Assembly (NCBI GenBank): GCA_017475035.1
Contig: JAFVGK010000053.1
Coordinates: 1-44,265, forward strand
Reading direction: 5' to 3'
Source of the DNA: Blautia sp.
GTDB taxonomy: Bacteria; Bacillota; Clostridia; Lachnospirales; Lachnospiraceae
DNA: 44,265 bases
Part shown: one piece after another, positions 1 to 9,370 of the stretch
How the letters are laid out: each line of letters begins with the position of its first letter
Numbering within the stretch: the first letter of the stretch is position 1
Notes under the pieces: model-generated
What the model was told of the DNA's origin: nothing
The model's database searches: none
Seen by the model: the letters and a program-made list of their open reading frames with translations, nothing else
Position numbers and translations under genes: made by a program

Positions 1-157
1 GAGCGGATTCCGAGTGGCTGTAGGTTGCTGCATGCCAGTGGCATGCGTTTAGCAACGACCGAGCCGGGAGGCGAGACGCGAGAGCAGCTCCGCTGCGAAG
101 CGATCCGTAGAATCAGGCTTTTGTCGATGCAATCATAACATGCGTTATAGGAGGAGG
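1..157 (+). repeat. Family A dispersed intergenic element, copy A1, ending in the lgt ribosome site
   Basis: The stretch shares blocks with 36500-36590 and 42614-42657: GAGTGGCTG, CTCCGCTGCGAAGCGAT, GAATCAGG and TCGATGCAATCATAAC. It is rich in hairpins. GTTGCT...AGCAAC encloses GCATGCC-AGT-GGCATGC, and ATAAC-ATGC-GTTAT (135-148) lies directly before the GGAGGAGG that serves lgt. The copy begins at or beyond the left window edge, so its full length is unknown. Function is not known. The position between a hairpin and a Shine-Dalgarno sequence suggests a 5' leader, but a dispersed passive repeat is equally possible. Confidence 0.6.
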
Positions 158-164
158 TGAATGG

Positions 165-1337
165 GTGAGTAATATGTCGATTGGCTTTCCGAATGTCGGA
201 CTGGAATTCGAAATGATGGGGAAAGCAGTACACACAGCGGGACTGGATATCTCTTATTTTGGTATTCTGGTCTCTGCCGGCCTTATTCTTGCGATGGCTT
301 TGGTGCTGCTGGAGGCAAAGAGAAGCCGCGAAAATACAAATTACTATCTGTGTGCCATGCTTCTGGGACTGTTGCTGGGACTTGTCGGAGCCAGAATGTA
401 TTACGTTGGTTGTTATTATTCCTTTTATGAAGGTAATACCAAAAGCATTCTTGATATTCGTTCCGGCGGTCTGGCACTTTATGGCGCTGTTGTCGGTGTC
501 ATGCTTGCCGCGGCATTGGTGAGTGTAAGCTGCAGACTGTCTTACTCTTCGATGCTGGATAAACTTTCTCTTGGTTTTCTGACTGCTGTGGCTGTCGGAC
601 GTTGGGGAGATTTCTTTAATCGGGCTTCGTTTGGAGAATACACAGATTGGTATCCGGCGATGAGGCTGCCTCTGTCGGCAGTCAGGTCTTCGGAGGTGAC
701 AGAACTGATGAGGCAGAATATCGTGCAGATCGCCGGTGAAGACTATATCCAGGTTCATCCGGCTTTCCTGTATGAATCGGTGTGGTGTCTTCTGTGGCTG
801 ATTATTCTGCTTGTGAAAAACCGGAAAAAACTGTATGACGGTCAGATTTTTCTGCATTGTTTTACAGCATATTGTTTTGGCAGATGTTTTACGGAATGGC
901 TGCGGACAGATAAAATGGTCCTTCCCGTCTATCAGCTTCCGATCAATCTCTATGTATCGGCAGGATGTTTTCTGCTGTTTTTGCTGATTGCGCTTGGCCG
1001 CGGGGCAATGACGAAGAAGAGGCTGCAGTATGTAAGGCAGCGAAGAGAACTCAAAGAGGAGTATGAGGAAAAGACAAGAGCCAGCCGGCCGTCCCGTAAC
1101 GGATCAGGATTTCATGACGAAGAGCCGGCGGTTCAGGCTGCTCTGGATTCTTTTGATGATGATGAGCTTGCCCGATATATGGAAGAATATGCTGAAGATG
1201 ATATACCGGAGGCACGGAGAAGATCCTCAGATGACAAAAGGACTGAGAGACCAGAAGATTCCCTGTTCGGAGACGCGTTTGAAGAGGACATTTTTCCTCC
1301 CACCTGGAAATCTCCGCATCATAAAAACGAATTATAA
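165..1337 (+). CDS. lgt: Prolipoprotein diacylglyceryl transferase with long acidic C-terminal tail
   Basis: Lgt moves diacylglyceryl from phosphatidylglycerol to the lipobox cysteine of prolipoproteins in the cytoplasmic membrane. The protein has about seven hydrophobic segments and the family signature GRWGDFFNRASFGE near residues 145-158, followed by a conserved late HPAFLYES block. The family usually has Asn where this copy has Asp in GRWG(N/D)F. The GTG start is chosen because GGAGGAGG (150-157) is seven bases upstream; the ATG at 161 opens only a three-codon frame. The catalytic part ends near residue 290, and the remaining ~100 residues are charged, Asp/Glu-rich and probably disordered. 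That makes the protein longer (390 aa) than most Lgt (about 260-300). It is followed by a terminator, so it is transcribed separately from the mraZ operon. Confidence 0.93.
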   Translation: MSNMSIGFPNVGLEFEMMGKAVHTAGLDISYFGILVSAGLILAMALVLLEAKRSRENTNYYLCAMLLGLLLGLVGARMYYVGCYYSFYEGNTKSILDIRSGGLALYGAVVGVMLAAALVSVSCRLSYSSMLDKLSLGFLTAVAVGRWGDFFNRASFGEYTDWYPAMRLPLSAVRSSEVTELMRQNIVQIAGEDYIQVHPAFLYESVWCLLWLIILLVKNRKKLYDGQIFLHCFTAYCFGRCFTEWLRTDKMVLPVYQLPINLYVSAGCFLLFLLIALGRGAMTKKRLQYVRQRRELKEEYEEKTRASRPSRNGSGFHDEEPAVQAALDSFDDDELARYMEEYAEDDIPEARRRSSDDKRTERPEDSLFGDAFEEDIFPPTWKSPHHKNEL

Positions 1338-1488
1338 CACTGTATGTGAGAAAAGCCTGCTTTTATAATTTTTGGTGGTTATAACTAAGCTCAAGCATAA
1401 ACAGTTTACAATTAAGAAAAATATTAACAATTTATTTCGTAAATACGTCTAATATATGTGCGTTTTGATGAATAATAATTTCAAGAAT

Positions 1489-1519
1489 AAAAAGTGTGTC
1501 TACCAGGCACACTTTTTTT
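1489..1519 (+). terminator. Rho-independent terminator after lgt
   Basis: Stem AAAGTGTG (1491-1498) pairs with CACACTTT (1508-1515) around a nine-base loop and runs into seven T. It separates lgt from the dcw operon promoter just downstream. Confidence 0.85.
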
Positions 1520-1529
1520 GTTTTCTCTC

Positions 1530-1558
1530 TTGTTTTTTTGGAGCCGATGCTGTACAAT
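1530..1558 (+). promoter_or_regulatory. Sigma-A-type promoter of mraZ/dcw operon
   Basis: TTGTTT (1530-1535) and TACAAT (1553-1558) are separated by 17 bp. Transcription would start near 1565, just at the first GTGG box. The rest of the 410-bp gap between lgt and mraZ (1338-1748) holds only the terminator, this promoter and the boxes. Confidence 0.65.
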
Positions 1559-1566
1559 ATTACCGA

Positions 1567-1613
1567 GTGGTAGAAAAGTGGTAAATGGTGGGTGATATAG
1601 TGGGAGCAGGTGG
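1567..1613 (+). promoter_or_regulatory. MraZ operator: five GTGG boxes phased by one helical turn
   Basis: GTGG occurs at 1567, 1578, 1588, 1600 and 1610, spacings of 11, 10, 12 and 10 bp. MraZ is known to bind short direct repeats of TGGG/AAAGTG type near its own promoter, spaced about ten bases, and to regulate dcw genes. The location immediately behind the predicted start site fits autoregulation by repression. The assignment to MraZ is inference from that family knowledge. Confidence 0.7.
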
Positions 1614-1748
1614 AGGCTTGGCCTCCCCTCTCTCCTTATTGTCTGCCGGCGGGATCTGCTGCGGCTGTGATGATAACCTTTCATACAGGGGAGGCGATTG
1701 ATTGATCCGACCGTAACAGACCTTGATAGATCGCGGCAGGTGAGTATC

Positions 1749-2180
1749 ATGTTTATGGGAGAGTACAACCATACGATCGACGATAAGGGTCGTCTGATCA
1801 TTCCCGCAAAGTTCCGGGAACTCTTAGGGGAAGAGTTCATACTGACACGGGGACTGGATGGGTGTCTTTCGATTTATCCTCTTAAGGAATGGGAAGCCTT
1901 TGAGGAGAAACTCCGTGCACTACCGCTTACAGATAAAAACGCAAGGACGTTTTCAAGGTTTTTTGTGGCAGGAGCAGCAGCATGTACGCTGGATAAGCAG
2001 GGGAGAATTCTCGTACCACAGACATTACGTGAATTTGCTGGTCTTAGCAAGGATGTTGTATTGTCCGGTAATATCAACCGGGTTGAGGTCTGGAGTAAGG
2101 AAAACTGGACAAAGAACTGCAATTATGATAATATGAACGAAATAGCCGCCAGCATGCAGGAAATGGGGATCCGCATCTGA
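1749..2180 (+). CDS. mraZ: Transcriptional regulator MraZ
   Basis: MraZ is a ring-forming DNA-binding protein at the head of dcw operons, with two AbrB-like swapped-hairpin repeats. Here they start at [17 protein letters not shown] and at [20 protein letters not shown], each with the typical D-x-(K/Q)-GR-(I/L) core. The frame is open further upstream to 1698, but ATG 1749 (MFMGEYNH) gives the usual 143 aa and has AGGTGA at 1738-1743. ATG 1755 is an alternative two codons later. The gene lies directly behind its own probable operator and is followed 160 bp later by rsmH. Confidence 0.93.
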   Translation: MFMGEYNHTIDDKGRLIIPAKFRELLGEEFILTRGLDGCLSIYPLKEWEAFEEKLRALPLTDKNARTFSRFFVAGAAACTLDKQGRILVPQTLREFAGLSKDVVLSGNINRVEVWSKENWTKNCNYDNMNEIAASMQEMGIRI

Positions 2181-2340
2181 CAGATACAAATCAGAACACA
2201 AATGTTTTGCTCGATTCCATAATCATTATGATTGCATCAGAGATTATCTTTTTGGATAACCTGAGGACGCTGCTTTTGCTGTGAGACAAAAAACAATGAT
2301 GAAACGTCACACCCAGAGATGAATTCTACAGGAGATCAGA

Positions 2341-3279
2341 ATGCAATTTCAACATCAGTCTGTTTTGCTTGAGGAGAGCGTTGACGGCCTGAGGGTAAAG
2401 CCGGATGGGATCTATGTGGATGGTACACTGGGAGGGGCTGGTCATGCTGCCTTGGTATGCAGCAGACTTTCTGCCCAGGGGAGATTGATTGGAATAGATC
2501 AGGATCAGGAAGCGATAATTGCTGCGGGTGAGAAGCTTGCCGAATACAGACAGGCAACAGTCATTCGCAGCAATTATTGTTACATGGGACAGATTTTGGA
2601 AAAGCTGTCCATCCCGTATGTGGACGGGATTCTTCTTGACCTCGGCGTGTCCTCCTATCAGCTCGATACGGCTGAACGAGGGTTTTCTTACAGGATGGAC
2701 GCGCCGCTGGATATGCGTATGGACCAGAGACAGGAAAAAACAGCTTCTGACATCGTAAACGGATACAGTGAAGAGGAGCTGTTCCGCGTAATCCGTGATT
2801 ACGGAGAGGAGCATTTTGCCAGGGCTGTCGCAAGAAATATTATCAGAGAAAGACAGAAAGAACCAATCCGGACCACCGGCAGACTTAGCGGAATTATTTG
2901 TGAGACGATTCCCAAAAAGACTGTTGCCGCAGGTCACCATCCGGCGAAAAGAACCTTTCAGGCTATCCGCATAGAATGCAACAAAGAGCTTGAGGTTCTT
3001 GAAAATTCTCTGGATGAGATGATTGACCTGCTCTCCGACGGCGGAAGGCTTTGTGTAATAACGTTCCATTCTCTGGAGGACCGTATTGTTAAAACGGCAT
3101 TTCGCAGAAATGAAAATCCATGTATCTGTCCTCCGGATTTTCCTGTATGTACCTGTGGTCGGGTGTCTAAAGGCAGGGTCGTGACCAGAAGACCTTTGTG
3201 CCCATCCGAAGAAGAGATGAAGCAAAACCCAAGGGCAAAGAGCGCTAAGCTGCGCATCTTTGAAAGAAAGATTCAATGA
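2341..3279 (+). CDS. rsmH: 16S rRNA (cytosine-1402-N4) methyltransferase RsmH
   Basis: RsmH uses S-adenosylmethionine to methylate N4 of C1402 in the 16S rRNA decoding site. The N-terminus [13 protein letters not shown] and the SAM loop DGTLGGAGH are canonical. [26 protein letters not shown], the RTTGRL stretch and the C-terminal [12 protein letters not shown] follow in the family order. The length of 312 aa is normal. AGGAGA lies eight bases before the ATG. The stop overlaps the first possible start of the ftsL-like gene (ATGA type overlap), which is standard for mraZ-rsmH-ftsL coupling. Confidence 0.96.
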   Translation: MQFQHQSVLLEESVDGLRVKPDGIYVDGTLGGAGHAALVCSRLSAQGRLIGIDQDQEAIIAAGEKLAEYRQATVIRSNYCYMGQILEKLSIPYVDGILLDLGVSSYQLDTAERGFSYRMDAPLDMRMDQRQEKTASDIVNGYSEEELFRVIRDYGEEHFARAVARNIIRERQKEPIRTTGRLSGIICETIPKKTVAAGHHPAKRTFQAIRIECNKELEVLENSLDEMIDLLSDGGRLCVITFHSLEDRIVKTAFRRNENPCICPPDFPVCTCGRVSKGRVVTRRPLCPSEEEMKQNPRAKSAKLRIFERKIQ

Positions 3280-4559
3280 TGGGGGGAGTTATGGGGACCA
3301 GGCGAGAAGCATCTGCCGGTACCCGCGCGAGAGCGAATGCGCGGTCAACCGCGAGGCGGATGGAAGGATATTATGCGCAGGGAGCGGAAGCCAGGCAGCC
3401 GGGCAGGGGAGACCTGGCTTCTATGCCGACAAAGGATTTGTCGCGTACAGCCGCTCAGGTTCGTTCAGTCCGCGAAAGAAACGCTGTACGCCAGGGCAAT
3501 TATGCATCCCAAGGGCAGGGGGCAGGTTCATTCAGCCAAAGACAAAGCGGAGCTGCTTTGAGCTCACGACAAAGAATTCCCGAGCCGGGCGCGCGCCAGG
3601 TGCGTCAAAGAACCTCCGAGCCGACCTGGCGACAGGCGGGGCAGGGAGCTGCCAGGCCAGCCGCCCGCCAGATGCGTCAGGCTGCCGTGGGATCCGTCGG
3701 GCAGCAAAGAGCCACAGAGCCAGCCGCCCGTCAGATGCGTCAGGCAGGCCGGGAACCGGTCAGGCAGCAAAGAGCCGCAGAGCCGACTGCCCGTCAGATG
3801 CGTCAGGCAGGCCGGGAACCGGTCAGACAACAAAGAGTCTCAGAGCCGGTCCGACACCAGATGGGTCAGACAAGACGGGAGCCTGTCAGAGAACAAAGAA
3901 CCGCAGAGCCAACCCGATACCAGATGGGTCAGACAGGCCGGGAGCCTGTCAGACGAGAAAGAATTTCCGGGCCGGCATACTATCAGAGCGGACAAAAAAG
4001 ACCGGATTCCTATACAGATCAGAAAGTACGGTCAACAGGCAGTGACCGGACGGGAACTGTCCGGACTGTGGAAAAAAGAAAACCAAGGACAAAATCAGCG
4101 CGTCCCGGTAAGCTGTCTAAACCCAAAAAAGCACAGGGGTTGAATAAAAACCGGCAGGTTTCACCGATGTTCAGTCAGCCCAGACCCATCAAGGAAGGGG
4201 AAGTCAGCGCGCAGACACAAAAAAACAGGGCAAGAGCACTCCGGATGAATCCGATCTTCATCGCTTTTCTTTGTATCGCCGTAACAGGCGTGATTTTTTG
4301 CTGTGCGCTTTATATTCGTCTTCGGTCAGAGTATTCCAGTGAACTGAGGAATGTTGCCCGTCTGGAATCTCAGCTCTCAGATCTTCGGGAGAATAATGAT
4401 GCGGAGCTTGCCAGGATTAAAGGAAATGTGAACCTGGAAGAAATAAAGAAAATAGCCATGGAGCAATTTGGAATGCATGAGCCCACGGAAGACCAGATGG
4501 AATCTTACGCTACGGCGGATGGAATCAGCTTTGTAAGGCAGTACCAGGATCTTCCCTGA
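3276..4559 (+). CDS. ftsL: FtsL-like divisome protein with long repetitive basic N-terminus
   Basis: By position (between rsmH and the class B PBP) and topology this is the FtsL/DivIC-type component that pairs with DivIB in the divisome. Residues ~326-348 form the only membrane span ([16 protein letters not shown]). A short extracellular coiled coil follows (~350-400), ending in a region about 45 aa long. FtsL is normally ~100-130 aa, whereas here about 320 residues precede the membrane span. They are Arg/Gln/Ala-rich, strongly basic, without hydrophobic segments, and contain five tandem 21-residue repeats. This part should be cytoplasmic. ATG 3276 overlaps the rsmH stop; ATG 3291 with GGGGGAG before it is an alternative start. 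Sequence identity to FtsL is weak, so the name rests on context. Confidence 0.75.
   Translation: MMGGVMGTRREASAGTRARANARSTARRMEGYYAQGAEARQPGRGDLASMPTKDLSRTAAQVRSVRERNAVRQGNYASQGQGAGSFSQRQSGAALSSRQRIPEPGARQVRQRTSEPTWRQAGQGAARPAARQMRQAAVGSVGQQRATEPAARQMRQAGREPVRQQRAAEPTARQMRQAGREPVRQQRVSEPVRHQMGQTRREPVREQRTAEPTRYQMGQTGREPVRRERISGPAYYQSGQKRPDSYTDQKVRSTGSDRTGTVRTVEKRKPRTKSARPGKLSKPKKAQGLNKNRQVSPMFSQPRPIKEGEVSAQTQKNRARALRMNPIFIAFLCIAVTGVIFCCALYIRLRSEYSSELRNVARLESQLSDLRENNDAELARIKGNVNLEEIKKIAMEQFGMHEPTEDQMESYATADGISFVRQYQDLP
3660..3974 (+). repeat. Five tandem 63-bp (21-residue) repeats in the ftsL-like gene
   Basis: The repeats encode the pattern (A/T)[16 protein letters not shown](A/V)(A/S)EP. 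Units two and three are nearly identical at nucleotide level and units four and five diverge (Met-Gly-Gln-Thr variants). Degenerate half-units precede and follow them. Each unit carries four to six Arg. Expansion by slipped replication or unequal recombination is the likely origin. Confidence 0.85.
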
Positions 4560-4584
4560 CTTGGAAAGACAAAGGTGAAGGGTT

Positions 4585-6834
4585 TTGAGCAGAACACAAA
4601 AAAAACAGACCCGACGAAGCGTATCACGCAGTACACGCGTAAAAAGCAGTAAGACACCAGGACGCCAGAAACGTCTGGATGTTGTGATGCGAAATAAATT
4701 ATATGGAGTTTTTCTGGTTTGTATTGTTCTTTTTGTTGTGTTGATTGTCAGAGTTACGCTGATCAACGCAACAAATGGCGCTGCTTATAAGATGAAAGTG
4801 CTGTCCCAGGCACAGTCCCGTTATGAAAGCCGTGTCATGCCTGCAAAACGCGGAGATATCCTGGACAGAAACGGTAAAGTACTTGCTACGAGCGCTAAGG
4901 TATTTCGCGTGATCCTTGACTGCAAGGCTGTTAATTCAAATGAGATGTTCATCGATCCTACAGTGGACGCTCTTGTTGAGATCTTCGGTCTGGATGAGGG
5001 AGAACTGCGGACGAGATTGACATCTGAAGCCACAAGGGAGAGTCAATACCAGATCATAGCTAAAAATATTTCGATGGATGAAAAAAAAGCCTTCGAAGAT
5101 TATGCGTACCCCGCAGAAGAGCTGGAACTTAGCGAGGATGAAAGAGAAAAGAGAGAGAAGATCAGAGGCGTATGGTTTGAGGAAAACTATCTTCGCTCTT
5201 ATCCGTTTGGAGAGATGGCCTGTGATACCATCGGCTTCACCTATGGAAAAGATAATGCGGACTGGGGACTGGAAGGCTATTATAATACATTGCTTGCGGG
5301 AGTTGACGGCAGGCAGTATGGGTACTTCAACAGCAGCGCGGATGTGGAACAGACTATCATAGCGCCTGCAAACGGCAGCAATATCCGTACGACGCTGGAT
5401 ATGGGAGCCCAGGAAATTGTTGAAAAGTATGTCAACGCCTATAATGCTGCCGTGGGCGGTGAGCATGTCGGTGTTATTGTCGAGGATCCCAAAACAGGTG
5501 AGATCCTTGCCATGGATGGAGGAGACCGTTACGATTTAAACGCTCCCGGGGATATCAAGGGCATCGAAGACCTGAGTGATGAAGAAGCCAGCATCCGTCT
5601 GGCTGAAGTCTGGAATAATTATTGTGTGAGTGATGCCTTTGAACCGGGTTCTGTTGTGAAACCGATTGTGCTTGCCTCTGCGCTTGAAAAGGGAAAGATC
5701 TCTCCGAACGATAACTTTGTATGTGATGGATTTCAGAGCTTTGGCGCAAATGGAGAGACTGTGATCCGTTGTGCTGTTTATCCTGACGCGCACGGACAGG
5801 AGGATCTTGATGAAGTGATCGCCTATTCCTGCAATGACGCAATGATGCAGATCGGCACCAGGATGGGTGTCGAGCAGTTTGTCAAAATGCAGAATGTCTT
5901 TAATTTTGGGGCCAGAACAGGAATTGACCTTCCGAATGAAGGAAACGGCATGATCCATACCGCGCAGACAATGGGAGAAACAGAGCTTGCTACCTGCTCC
6001 TTTGGCCAGGGCTTTACCTGTACGATGATTCAGGAGATCAATGCGCTGTGTTCCCTGATTAACGGAGGCAACTATTATCAGCCTCATCTGATAAGATCCG
6101 TAACAGATGAAAACGGAAAAACCACGCGCATCGTTACGCCGACATTATTGAAGCAAACCGTATCCGAAACGATATCCAAGATGGTCAGGGAATATATGGA
6201 AGCCACGGTTTTATACGGCACCGCCTACAGGACGCGTCTGACAGGTTACAGTATGGGCGGAAAGACCGGTACCGCGGAAAAACTTCCCCGCGGAAACGGA
6301 AAATATCTGGTTTCTTTTATCAGCTTTGTGCCGGTGGATGATCCTCAGGTAGTGGTTTATTGTGTTGTGGATGAGCCGAATGTGGAGGATCAGGGCAACT
6401 GTGTCCATCCTCAGTATATTGTACAGGCTATTATGACAGAGCTCCTTCCTTATCTGGATATCAAACCGGATGAACCGGAGAATGGCATCATTGAAGATAC
6501 CGTCATATGGGGCGGATTTAACGGCATTTTGGATGAGACGGCTTATGCCGACGGCGAAGTGGTTACGGATGAGGATGGGAATCTGGTAGATTGGGACGGA
6601 AGGCGGATTGACAACAAAGGATATCTGCTTTATGAAGACGGTACATACCGGACAGACGATAATGGTAATTTCATCAGGTCTTCCAATATCGCCGGGATGG
6701 CTGTCGCTTCGAATTTAAGAGAAGCGATCTCGGATACCAATATCCCGGAACCGCTCAGGGATTATTCCGATCCTGTCTATGGCAATAATATGGAGTCGGA
6801 AGGTCTGACGAATGAAGAGGCAGGCCTTGATTAA
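4585..6834 (+). CDS. ftsI: Class B penicillin-binding protein (FtsI/PBP2B type)
   Basis: This is the septal D,D-transpeptidase that cross-links peptidoglycan. A basic N-terminus and one membrane anchor (residues ~40-60) precede the class B dimerisation motif RGDILDRNGKVLATS. The transpeptidase motifs are all present: S356-VV-K359, S415-C-N417 and K560-T-G562. There is no PASTA domain. Instead about 110 acidic residues follow the catalytic domain, including a D-E-D-G-N repeat-like stretch. The TTG start is supported by AGGTGA at 4573-4578. The gene follows the ftsL-like gene by 25 bp. A sporulation SpoVD role cannot be excluded, because clostridial FtsI and SpoVD are close relatives and only one PBP lies here. 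Confidence 0.92.
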   Translation: MSRTQKKQTRRSVSRSTRVKSSKTPGRQKRLDVVMRNKLYGVFLVCIVLFVVLIVRVTLINATNGAAYKMKVLSQAQSRYESRVMPAKRGDILDRNGKVLATSAKVFRVILDCKAVNSNEMFIDPTVDALVEIFGLDEGELRTRLTSEATRESQYQIIAKNISMDEKKAFEDYAYPAEELELSEDEREKREKIRGVWFEENYLRSYPFGEMACDTIGFTYGKDNADWGLEGYYNTLLAGVDGRQYGYFNSSADVEQTIIAPANGSNIRTTLDMGAQEIVEKYVNAYNAAVGGEHVGVIVEDPKTGEILAMDGGDRYDLNAPGDIKGIEDLSDEEASIRLAEVWNNYCVSDAFEPGSVVKPIVLASALEKGKISPNDNFVCDGFQSFGANGETVIRCAVYPDAHGQEDLDEVIAYSCNDAMMQIGTRMGVEQFVKMQNVFNFGARTGIDLPNEGNGMIHTAQTMGETELATCSFGQGFTCTMIQEINALCSLINGGNYYQPHLIRSVTDENGKTTRIVTPTLLKQTVSETISKMVREYMEATVLYGTAYRTRLTGYSMGGKTGTAEKLPRGNGKYLVSFISFVPVDDPQVVVYCVVDEPNVEDQGNCVHPQYIVQAIMTELLPYLDIKPDEPENGIIEDTVIWGGFNGILDETAYADGEVVTDEDGNLVDWDGRRIDNKGYLLYEDGTYRTDDNGNFIRSSNIAGMAVASNLREAISDTNIPEPLRDYSDPVYGNNMESEGLTNEEAGLD

Positions 6835-6870
6835 GTCTATTATTTCGTTCTTGGTTTTGGAGGCTTTTGT

Positions 6871-7833
6871 ATGACACAGACAAAGGAAACGATGATAGCG
6901 GCGTTGATCGCGTTTGCCGTCTGCGCTGCGTTAGGACCCTGGATGATTCCTTTTTTGCGAAGGCTGAAAATGGGACAGACGGAACGCGAGGAAGGTGTTG
7001 CGTCCCATCTGAAAAAAGCGGGAACTCCGACAATGGGAGGATTAATGATCCTTGCTGCTGTGATAGTCGGAAGCATTCCGTTTCTTCGGGGAGACGAGAA
7101 GGGGATTCCGGTCCTGATCCTTACTTTGGGATTTGGTATGATCGGATTTCTGGATGATTATCTCAAGGTCGTCCTTCACCGCTCGGATGGTTTGATTGCA
7201 TGGCAAAAGCTGCTTCTGCAGATTCTGGTGACGGGACTTTTTGCATTTTTTGCTGTAAAATACGCAGGAAGCGAGCTGCTTTTGCGCATTCCGTTTTCCG
7301 GAGGAAAAATGGCGGATATCGGAGTCCTTGCGGTTCCGTTGCTTTTCTTCGCCGTAATCGGGACGGTGAATGGAGTGAATTTTACAGACGGTCTGGATGG
7401 ATTAGCCGCATCGGTGACAGCAGTGGTTGCGGTATTTTTCCTTCTTGCGGCCGTTTTTCTCGGAAAAGAGCCCCTGCCTGTGGGAGGAGCGGTATTCGGC
7501 GCCTTGCTGGGTTTTATGCTTTACAATGCGTATCCTGCCAGGATTTTTATGGGAGATACGGGTTCTCTCGCTTTAGGAGGTTTCGTGGCAGGCATGGCAT
7601 ACATTTATGAGCTTCCGCTGTTTATACTGCTGGCAGGTCTGGTTTATTTGATTGAAGTTCTTTCTGTCATGATTCAGGTATCGTATTTTAAGATCACACA
7701 CGGAAAACGGATTTTTAAAATGGCGCCGATTCATCACCATTTTGAGTTATGCGGTTGGTCAGAAACCAGGATAGTGGCAGTGTTTACCGCGGTAACAGCG
7801 GTCTGCTGTCTGATAGGCCTGCTGGCTGTATAA
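6871..7833 (+). CDS. mraY: Phospho-N-acetylmuramoyl-pentapeptide transferase MraY
   Basis: MraY transfers phospho-MurNAc-pentapeptide from UDP to undecaprenyl phosphate, forming lipid I at the inner face of the membrane. About ten hydrophobic segments are visible. Family motifs are KKAGTPTMGGL near residue 50, LGFGMIGFLDDYLK, the catalytic NFTDGLDGLA, the FMGDTGSLALGG block and the C-terminal MAPIHHHFE. Length (320 aa) is normal. GGAGG lies 8 bases before ATG 6871. It sits between the PBP and murD in the usual dcw order. Confidence 0.97.
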   Translation: MTQTKETMIAALIAFAVCAALGPWMIPFLRRLKMGQTEREEGVASHLKKAGTPTMGGLMILAAVIVGSIPFLRGDEKGIPVLILTLGFGMIGFLDDYLKVVLHRSDGLIAWQKLLLQILVTGLFAFFAVKYAGSELLLRIPFSGGKMADIGVLAVPLLFFAVIGTVNGVNFTDGLDGLAASVTAVVAVFFLLAAVFLGKEPLPVGGAVFGALLGFMLYNAYPARIFMGDTGSLALGGFVAGMAYIYELPLFILLAGLVYLIEVLSVMIQVSYFKITHGKRIFKMAPIHHHFELCGWSETRIVAVFTAVTAVCCLIGLLAV

Positions 7834-7877
7834 AAAGAGGACTGCCCGGGCAGGATAGCTCGCAGCCGGAAAAGAGG

Positions 7878-9320
7878 ATGAAATATCATATGGAGACACA
7901 AAGTATCAAAGGAAGAGATTCTCTGACAGGAAAAAAAGGATTGGTCATCGGAGCAGGCAGGAGCGGATCAGGGTCCGCAAGCCTGCTTCTTGCCTGTGGC
8001 GCCGAAGCCGTACTGTATGATGGAAACACCGGGCTGGAGCAGGAAAAACTGAAGCAGGATGTGAGAAATCTGCTGCTGCATGAATGCTCCTTCAATGCGG
8101 AAGATGCAGATTCTGTTCTTTCCGCTCTTTACATTATATTAGGGGACCTGGATACAGAGATTGCAAAAAAGGCGGATTTTGCAGTGCTGAGTCCTGGCGT
8201 GCCGACAGACAGTCCATTGGTTGAGCAGTTAAAAAAAGAAGGGCTTCCGATCTGGTCGGAGGTGGAGCTTGCCTATCGTGTCGGCAGGGGAAAAGTCATT
8301 GCGATAACCGGAACAAACGGAAAAACTACCACAACGGCACTTGCCGGCAAGATTATGGAGGATGCGTGCCCTTCCGTATTTATTGTAGGAAATATCGGGA
8401 CAGCTTATACCTCCAAGGCATTGGAAACGGTGGATGAGAGCTGGACCGTTGCCGAAATATCCAGCTTTCAGCTGGAGACTATTGATACCTTTGCTCCAAA
8501 AGCAAGTGCCATCCTGAATATTACGCCGGATCATCTGGATCGTCATCATACGATGGAGGAGTATATCCGGGTAAAAGAACTCATTACCAAAAACCAGGGT
8601 ACGGATGATATCTGTGTATTAAATTATGAAGATCCCATCCTGCGTGCCTTTGGGGAAAATGCAGTTCCCAGAATTATCTGGTTTTCCGGTGAGAGAGAGC
8701 TGAAAGAAGGCTTTTTCCTGAGAGGAGATGAAATCATACTGCGGGAAGGCGGCCAGGAGTCTCTGATTGTCAGGACATCCCAGGTTAAGCTGCTTGGAAG
8801 GCATAACTATGAAAATATCATGGCTGCCATTGCTTTGACATACGGCGTGGGAGTTCCCATGAAGAGCATCATAAAAAGCGTATGTGAATTTCAGGCCGTT
8901 GCCCATCGGATTGAATTTGTTCTGGAAAAGAATCAGGTAGCCTATTATAATGATTCAAAGGGAACCAATCCGGATGCGGCGATAAAAGGAATCCAGGCGA
9001 TGAATCGTCCGACCTTGCTGATCGGAGGCGGATATGACAAACATTCCGATTATGAGGATTGGATTCATGCGTTTGACGGGAAAGTAAAGAAGCTGGTTCT
9101 GATCGGACAGACGAAGGAAAAAATAAAAGAAACTGCCGAGCGGTGTGGTTTTCATGACATTATACTTTGTGAAGATCTGAAGGAAGCCGTGGAAATCTGC
9201 GCGAAACTCGCAGAACCGGGAGATGCGGTTCTTTTGTCTCCGGCCTGCGCAAGCTGGGGACAGTTTGCAAACTACGAACAGAGGGGAGATATGTTCAAGG
9301 ATATGGTCAGGGCTTTGTAA
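7878..9320 (+). CDS. murD: UDP-N-acetylmuramoyl-L-alanine:D-glutamate ligase MurD
   Basis: MurD adds D-Glu to UDP-MurNAc-L-Ala with ATP in the cytoplasm. The N-terminal Rossmann part begins GLVIGAGRSGSGSA, the ATP loop GTNGKTTTT lies near residues 145-153, and the central NITPDHLDRHHTMEEY and the C-terminal YNDSKGTNPDA and LLSPACASWGQF blocks are canonical. The frame is open upstream into mraY, so the start is uncertain. ATG 7878 has AG-rich sequence directly against it, and ATG 7890 has AGAGG 12 bases upstream. The protein is ~480 aa, slightly longer than the usual 450 because of ten extra N-terminal residues and an insertion near residue 65. Confidence 0.95.
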   Translation: MKYHMETQSIKGRDSLTGKKGLVIGAGRSGSGSASLLLACGAEAVLYDGNTGLEQEKLKQDVRNLLLHECSFNAEDADSVLSALYIILGDLDTEIAKKADFAVLSPGVPTDSPLVEQLKKEGLPIWSEVELAYRVGRGKVIAITGTNGKTTTTALAGKIMEDACPSVFIVGNIGTAYTSKALETVDESWTVAEISSFQLETIDTFAPKASAILNITPDHLDRHHTMEEYIRVKELITKNQGTDDICVLNYEDPILRAFGENAVPRIIWFSGERELKEGFFLRGDEIILREGGQESLIVRTSQVKLLGRHNYENIMAAIALTYGVGVPMKSIIKSVCEFQAVAHRIEFVLEKNQVAYYNDSKGTNPDAAIKGIQAMNRPTLLIGGGYDKHSDYEDWIHAFDGKVKKLVLIGQTKEKIKETAERCGFHDIILCEDLKEAVEICAKLAEPGDAVLLSPACASWGQFANYEQRGDMFKDMVRAL

Positions 9321-9370
9321 GGAGGATCAGCCGGATATTCGGGGAGATGGGGTATATTCATGAAAAGACA

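Noticed and set aside
1698-1748. 17-codon N-terminal extension of MraZ
   Set aside because: ATG 1749 has the better ribosome site and gives the normal MraZ length and N-terminus.
3260-4045. Second long open frame over the ftsL repeats
   Set aside because: A shadow caused by high GC repeats; the ftsL frame has the membrane span, the coiled coil and the operon position.
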